DNA of 64,000 nt, taken from positions 4,095,501-4,159,500 of the forward strand of contig NZ_CP027218.1 in NCBI RefSeq assembly GCF_004124275.1, read 5' to 3'. This document shows positions 60,609 through 64,000 of this stretch, piece by piece. The notes beneath the pieces are model-generated. The model saw nothing but the letters and a program-made list of their open reading frames with translations. It was not told the origin of the DNA and searched no databases. This stretch comes from Pseudomonas sp. DTU12.3. Lineage in GTDB: Bacteria > Pseudomonadota > Gammaproteobacteria > Pseudomonadales > Pseudomonadaceae. Each line of letters begins with the position of its first letter. Positions within the stretch are counted from its first letter, which is position 1. Both the position numbers and the translations under genes were made by a program.

Positions 60609-61156
60609 CACGACCTCGACAGGAAAAGGGTCAAACGGATCCGGCCATTGAGGTCGGTGTCGCCAATCTTCTTGCGTTGCAACTCGAGGTCTTCCACCAC
60701 CACCGCCGGCAACTGGCCGAGCAAGGCGTGCACGAAGCGGCGCAGTTGCGGATAGCTGCCGCGCACTGGCAGGAGGATCTGATAGCGCGCCAGATGGGTT
60801 TTCGGGTCGACACCGAGCGCATATTCGCCGCGCGCCAAAGTGATGTGTTCCTGGGCTGCGAGGGCGTAGATGCGGTCGATGGCGACCGTGGCTTGCGGCT
60901 GCGCCGGCAGTTTGTTGCGGAAGTCGTCGAGCTGACGTTGCGGCACCACCGGCGGCGCAATGCTGCCGTCTTCAACCTTGGCCAGATACTCGGTAGCTTC
61001 CTGAGTTTGCTGGCTGAGGTGCTGCAACGATTGCCAGCCCGGCAGCAAACCGCCAAGCGCCCAAGCCACGGCGATCAGCAGCAGTGCCAGCCCGGCCAGG
61101 CCCGGAATGCCGAGGCCTTGCAAGTATTCGTGGACGATCAGTCTAGGGATTCGCAT
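60608..61156 (-). CDS. PilO/GspM-like inner-membrane protein
   Basis: A 182-residue bitopic membrane protein: N-terminal helix (IPGLAGLALLLIAVAWALGG), coiled-coil segment (SLQHLSQQTQEATEYLAKVE) and a ferredoxin-like domain (YQILLPVRGSYPQLRRFVHA, then LPAVVVEDLELQRKKIG), the pattern of PilO/GspM. It overlaps the PilN-like gene by 14 bases. Confidence 0.82.
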   Translation of the reverse strand: MRIPRLIVHEYLQGLGIPGLAGLALLLIAVAWALGGLLPGWQSLQHLSQQTQEATEYLAKVEDGSIAPPVVPQRQLDDFRNKLPAQPQATVAIDRIYALAAQEHITLARGEYALGVDPKTHLARYQILLPVRGSYPQLRRFVHALLGQLPAVVVEDLELQRKKIGDTDLNGRIRLTLFLSRS

Positions 61157-61688
61157 CGCCCATCTCCCAGGTCGCCGACAGGTTGAATTGCACCGGTTGT
61201 TCCGGCGATTTGACGACGATCTCGTGGCTCAGCAGCGACACGTCGGACAGCTCGTCGCTGGCTTCCAGACGTTTGTGGAAGTCGAGCATCGCTTGCAGAT
61301 CCCGCGCTTCGGCGCTGATCCGCACTTGGCCTTTGCGTGCATCCGGAGTGAGGCTCAGCAGTGCGACGTCATCGCGCGGCATCGCTTCGAGCATGGCGAA
61401 CAGGCGTTCCCACGGCCGGCGCAGTTGCTGCGAAACCTTGCGCATCTCGGCGAGGTTTGCTGCTTGCTCGCGGATTTGCGCCGGGCTCAGGGTGGACTTG
61501 GCGCCGCTGTCGCCAGTGAGCTGGCGCTGAGTGGTTTGCAGGTGGCCTTGTTGCTGTTCGGTGTGCGCGTCGAGGTGCTGTTGCACGCCGAAGCACAGCA
61601 GCGCCAGCAGCACGCCACCACCGAGCAAACTCCAACCCAATGGGCCGGAACGTGGACGTGGCTGGAAGTCGAGATTGAGCGCACGCAT
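61143..61688 (-). CDS. PilN/GspL-C-like inner-membrane protein
   Basis: A 181-residue bitopic protein starting MRALNLDFQPRPRSG, the PilN-like cytoplasmic motif that docks on PilM, then a membrane helix (GWSLLGGGVLLALLCFGVQQ), a coiled coil and a small ferredoxin-like domain (VRISAEARDLQAMLDFHKRL). The start at 61688 is 1 base after the preceding stop. Confidence 0.82.
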   Translation of the reverse strand: MRALNLDFQPRPRSGPLGWSLLGGGVLLALLCFGVQQHLDAHTEQQQGHLQTTQRQLTGDSGAKSTLSPAQIREQAANLAEMRKVSQQLRRPWERLFAMLEAMPRDDVALLSLTPDARKGQVRISAEARDLQAMLDFHKRLEASDELSDVSLLSHEIVVKSPEQPVQFNLSATWEMGDANP

Positions 61689-61689
61689 C

Positions 61690-62493
61690 TCAGGCCACCG
61701 CCCGGGACATGACGTACAAGCCGTCACGCACGGTCATCGAGTCGTCTTCAAGGGTGCGCAGTTGCACACCCGCCACGTCCGGATGCGCATCGAGGCGCGC
61801 CGGCGCATGCAGATAAACGTTGAAGGCGCGTTCGCTGGTCGAGGCTTGCAGCTGCCGTTCACGACCGATCAGCGCATTTAACGCGGCATCGCTGTCGCTA
61901 CCGCCCGCAGAGCGCACGCCGGCCCAGCGCCCTTCCCTCGCCAGCAACAACACACTGCGTTGCGGCTCGGCGACGACGAAGAGGAAATCGCCGGCATCGA
62001 AGCTTTTATCGAAGCGGTTGAACGCCGCCATCAGGTACGGCTGCACCGAGCGCAGGCGCAAACCGCGAGCGCTGACCAGCGTGCGCAGGCGATCAAGCAA
62101 ATCTTGCGGCAAGGCGCTGGCGATGCGGTCGTAACCGCCCGGCTCAGCGGACAGCACCAGACGCCACGGCTGGGTTGGCGCACCAAACAAGTCTTCAAAA
62201 CACAATTGGGCAAAGCCGCGCAGTTCTTCAGGGCTGCTGATCTGCGCGCTCCATGGCACCAGGCAGAAACGGCTGAAGTGCCCGGAGATGACCACGCTCA
62301 ATTCGCCACCGGCACGGGCGTGTTCACCGAGCAGGCGGTCGAGGGTGTCCAGGGCCACCGCGTAGCTCTGGAAGCCTTCGTCGATGTAACCGACGCTGCC
62401 CAGCCACAGGGTGTCGCTGCCACGCCGTTGACCGAGGCCAACACCGCTGGCGCCGAGCACGGCGACAAAACGCTCACGCGATAAAAGTGACAC
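61690..62493 (-). CDS. PilM/MshI-like actin-fold protein
   Basis: A 267-residue cytoplasmic protein with weak PilM/MshI-like pattern (LRSVQPYLMAAFNRFDKSFD and FLFVVAEPQRSVLLLAREG). PilM-type proteins tie PilN to the assembly ATPase. The start is GTG (62493) with an excellent GGAGGAG site 6-7 bases upstream; the longer frame lies in the ATPase gene. It overlaps the ATPase end by 20 bases. Confidence 0.7.
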   Translation of the reverse strand: MSLLSRERFVAVLGASGVGLGQRRGSDTLWLGSVGYIDEGFQSYAVALDTLDRLLGEHARAGGELSVVISGHFSRFCLVPWSAQISSPEELRGFAQLCFEDLFGAPTQPWRLVLSAEPGGYDRIASALPQDLLDRLRTLVSARGLRLRSVQPYLMAAFNRFDKSFDAGDFLFVVAEPQRSVLLLAREGRWAGVRSAGGSDSDAALNALIGRERQLQASTSERAFNVYLHAPARLDAHPDVAGVQLRTLEDDSMTVRDGLYVMSRAVA

Positions 62494-64000
62494 GATTGAT
62501 CTCCTCCAGCGTGGTGCGACCTTGCTCCACCAGCTCCAGCGCCGATTCGCGCAACAGGCGCAAACCACGGGCGCAGGCCAGGGCTTTGATTTTTGTGATG
62601 GGTTGGCGCTCGACGATCATCTGGCGCAGTTCGTCATCGAGGTGCAGCAACTCGGCAATCGCCGTGCGCCCGCGATAGCCACTGCCCCGGCAGTGGCCGC
62701 AGCCCTTGCCGTGGACGAAGTGGTAATGGTCGACTTTCTGTGGATCGAGGCCCGAGGCGCGCAGCTCTTCATCGCTCGGATTGACCGGTGCGCTGCAACT
62801 GGCGCACACCAGCCGGATCAGGCGCTGGGCGAGAATCGCGTTGAGCGCCGAGACCAGACTGTAGGGGTCGATTTCCATTTGGGTAAAGCGGCCAATCACG
62901 TCGAAGACGTTGTTGGCGTGAATGGTGGTGAACACCAGGTGACCGGTGAGCGCCGATTGCACGGCGATCTGCGCGGTGTCCGGGTCACGGATTTCGCCGA
63001 CCATGATCTTGTCCGGGTCGTGACGCAGGATCGAGCGCAAACCCCGGGCGAAGGTCAGGCCTTTTTTCTCGTTGACCGGGATTTGCAGCACCCCCGGCAA
63101 TTGATACTCGACCGGGTCTTCGATGGTGATGATCTTGTCCACGCCGTGGTTGATCTCGGTGATCATCGCGTACAGCGTGGTGGTCTTGCCGCTGCCGGTC
63201 GGGCCGGTGACCAGCACCATGCCGTAGGGTTCGGCGGCGAGCCGGCGCAACTGGCGCAGGGTTTCGTCTTCAAAGCCCAGCGCCTGCAATTGCACGCCGC
63301 AGACCTTGTCGGCCAGATCCTGTTTGTCGAGCACCCGCAGCACCGCGTCTTCGCCAAAGATGCTCGGCATGATCGACACGCGAAAGTCGATCTGCCGGCC
63401 ACTGATACCGATCTTGAAACGACCGTCCTGCGGTACGCGTTTCTCGCCGATGTCCAGTTCGGCCATGACCTTGACCCGCGAGATCACCTGCTCGGCGAAC
63501 TCGTTGCCCTGGACTTTGCTGATGTTGTTGAGCACGCCGTCAATGCGGTACTTGATCACCAGACCGTGGCCGGTGGTGCCGAGATGGATGTCGCTGGCGT
63601 GCATTTTCAGCGCGTCGTAGAGGGTCGAGTTGACCAGTTTCACCACGCTGCTGGCGTCTTCGCTGATGCTGGTCAGCGACAGGCTTTGCAGGGTGTCGAT
63701 TTCGTGGTGGGTGTCGCCTTGGGCGTTCAGCGATTCGACGGCGTGGAAGCTTTCTTCGTGGCGGGCCAGATAGGCCTTGAGGTCATCGGCGTGCACTAGA
63801 TACAGCGGCGCGCCGTGCAGGCAATCGTCGATCCAGGCCAGGCGCGCCGGGTCGAAGGGGTCGGCAAAGACGCCGATGACTTCGTCGTTGTGGCGCAGCA
63901 GGATGAATTCACGTTTCAGGCATTGTGCGAGGGTGACCCGGTCGAATACCGGCGTCGCGGCGAACAGGCTGTCGGTGTCGAGCACCGGGTAATGCAGGGT
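62474..64000 (-). CDS. GspE/PilB-type secretion ATPase (partial at 5' end)
   Basis: A hexameric assembly/secretion ATPase; 508 residues visible, the frame staying open to the window edge, so a few N-terminal residues are missing. N1-type domain is residues ~1-120; Walker A is GPTGSGKTTTLYAM, Asp box is TIEDPVEYQLPGV, Walker B is KIMVGEIRDPDTA, and the tetracysteine zinc site is CASC...CGHC. It drives pseudopilus or pilus assembly. It is first in the visible part of the operon; the platform gene (GspF/PilC) is not seen and may lie upstream, outside the window. Confidence 0.93.
   Translation of the reverse strand, partial: TLHYPVLDTDSLFAATPVFDRVTLAQCLKREFILLRHNDEVIGVFADPFDPARLAWIDDCLHGAPLYLVHADDLKAYLARHEESFHAVESLNAQGDTHHEIDTLQSLSLTSISEDASSVVKLVNSTLYDALKMHASDIHLGTTGHGLVIKYRIDGVLNNISKVQGNEFAEQVISRVKVMAELDIGEKRVPQDGRFKIGISGRQIDFRVSIMPSIFGEDAVLRVLDKQDLADKVCGVQLQALGFEDETLRQLRRLAAEPYGMVLVTGPTGSGKTTTLYAMITEINHGVDKIITIEDPVEYQLPGVLQIPVNEKKGLTFARGLRSILRHDPDKIMVGEIRDPDTAQIAVQSALTGHLVFTTIHANNVFDVIGRFTQMEIDPYSLVSALNAILAQRLIRLVCASCSAPVNPSDEELRASGLDPQKVDHYHFVHGKGCGHCRGSGYRGRTAIAELLHLDDELRQMIVERQPITKIKALACARGLRLLRESALELVEQGRTTLEEINRVTFIA

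Noticed and set aside
1..64000. tRNA, rRNA or CRISPR features
   Set aside because: No cloverleaf with a recognisable anticodon arm, no rRNA signature, and no regularly spaced direct repeats of CRISPR size were seen; all recurring repeats are REP-type inverted pairs.

Overview
This is a chromosomal window from a pseudomonad, most likely of the Pseudomonas fluorescens group. The evidence is a high-GC genome, a complete nuo tail, a dhcAB-atoB cluster behind a divergent LysR gene, DUF2388 and DUF2063/DUF692 proteins, and many REP elements of the types known from fluorescent pseudomonads. There are no rRNA or tRNA genes, CRISPR arrays or prophages. The only transposase is a domesticated REP-associated one (RAYT).

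Layout. 1-7.6 kb: end of nuoG, then nuoHIJKLMN (NADH:quinone oxidoreductase membrane arm), closed by a strong terminator. 7.9-13.7 kb: periplasmic aldehyde oxidoreductase paoABC, a LysR regulator and a Tat-exported aldo/keto reductase. 13.8-17.7 kb: an alpha/beta hydrolase, a CAP-domain protein, a beta-propeller protein and a TPR/winged-helix regulator. 17.9-21.3 kb: an orphan VgrG island (vgrG, DUF4123 adaptor, lipoprotein) and a 27-residue membrane micro-ORF. 21.7-28.4 kb: mqo, two NTF2-like proteins, a chemoreceptor, sodC, a DUF2388 protein. 28.4-35 kb: ligD, a methyltransferase/haem-oxygenase-like oxidase operon, a RAYT flanked by REPs, and a DUF533 protein. 35.3-37.9 kb: phosphatidylcholine synthase and small enzymes. 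37.9-45 kb: DipZ, a Cys-rich exported peptide, an OmpR/EnvZ-type two-component system, DUF2063/DUF692 genes (bufC/bufB type) and a winged-helix methyltransferase. 45.1-49.9 kb: a sirtuin, then LysR / dhcAB-atoB. 50-54.3 kb: mntH and small envelope proteins. 54.3-55.1 kb: a repeat-only stretch with a highly structured element. 55.2-64 kb: a leftward, tightly overlapping run of type II secretion / type IV pilus-like genes that continues into csgE, csgF and csgG.

The most unusual parts are four. The pseudopilin/secretin operon fused to csgEFG has no curlin gene in view. The DipZ / two-component / DUF692-DUF2063 locus has palindromic GTGTATC...GATACAC sites in its divergent promoter and a candidate Cys-rich substrate peptide. 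The 54.7-54.9 kb element folds as a 23-bp stem enclosing two hairpins. The RAYT sits between REPs of the commonest REP family in the window, two copies of which supply stop codons to neighbouring genes.

Start codons were re-chosen for many genes from ribosome binding sites and family N-termini. Functions rest on motif recognition by eye, with no database search.
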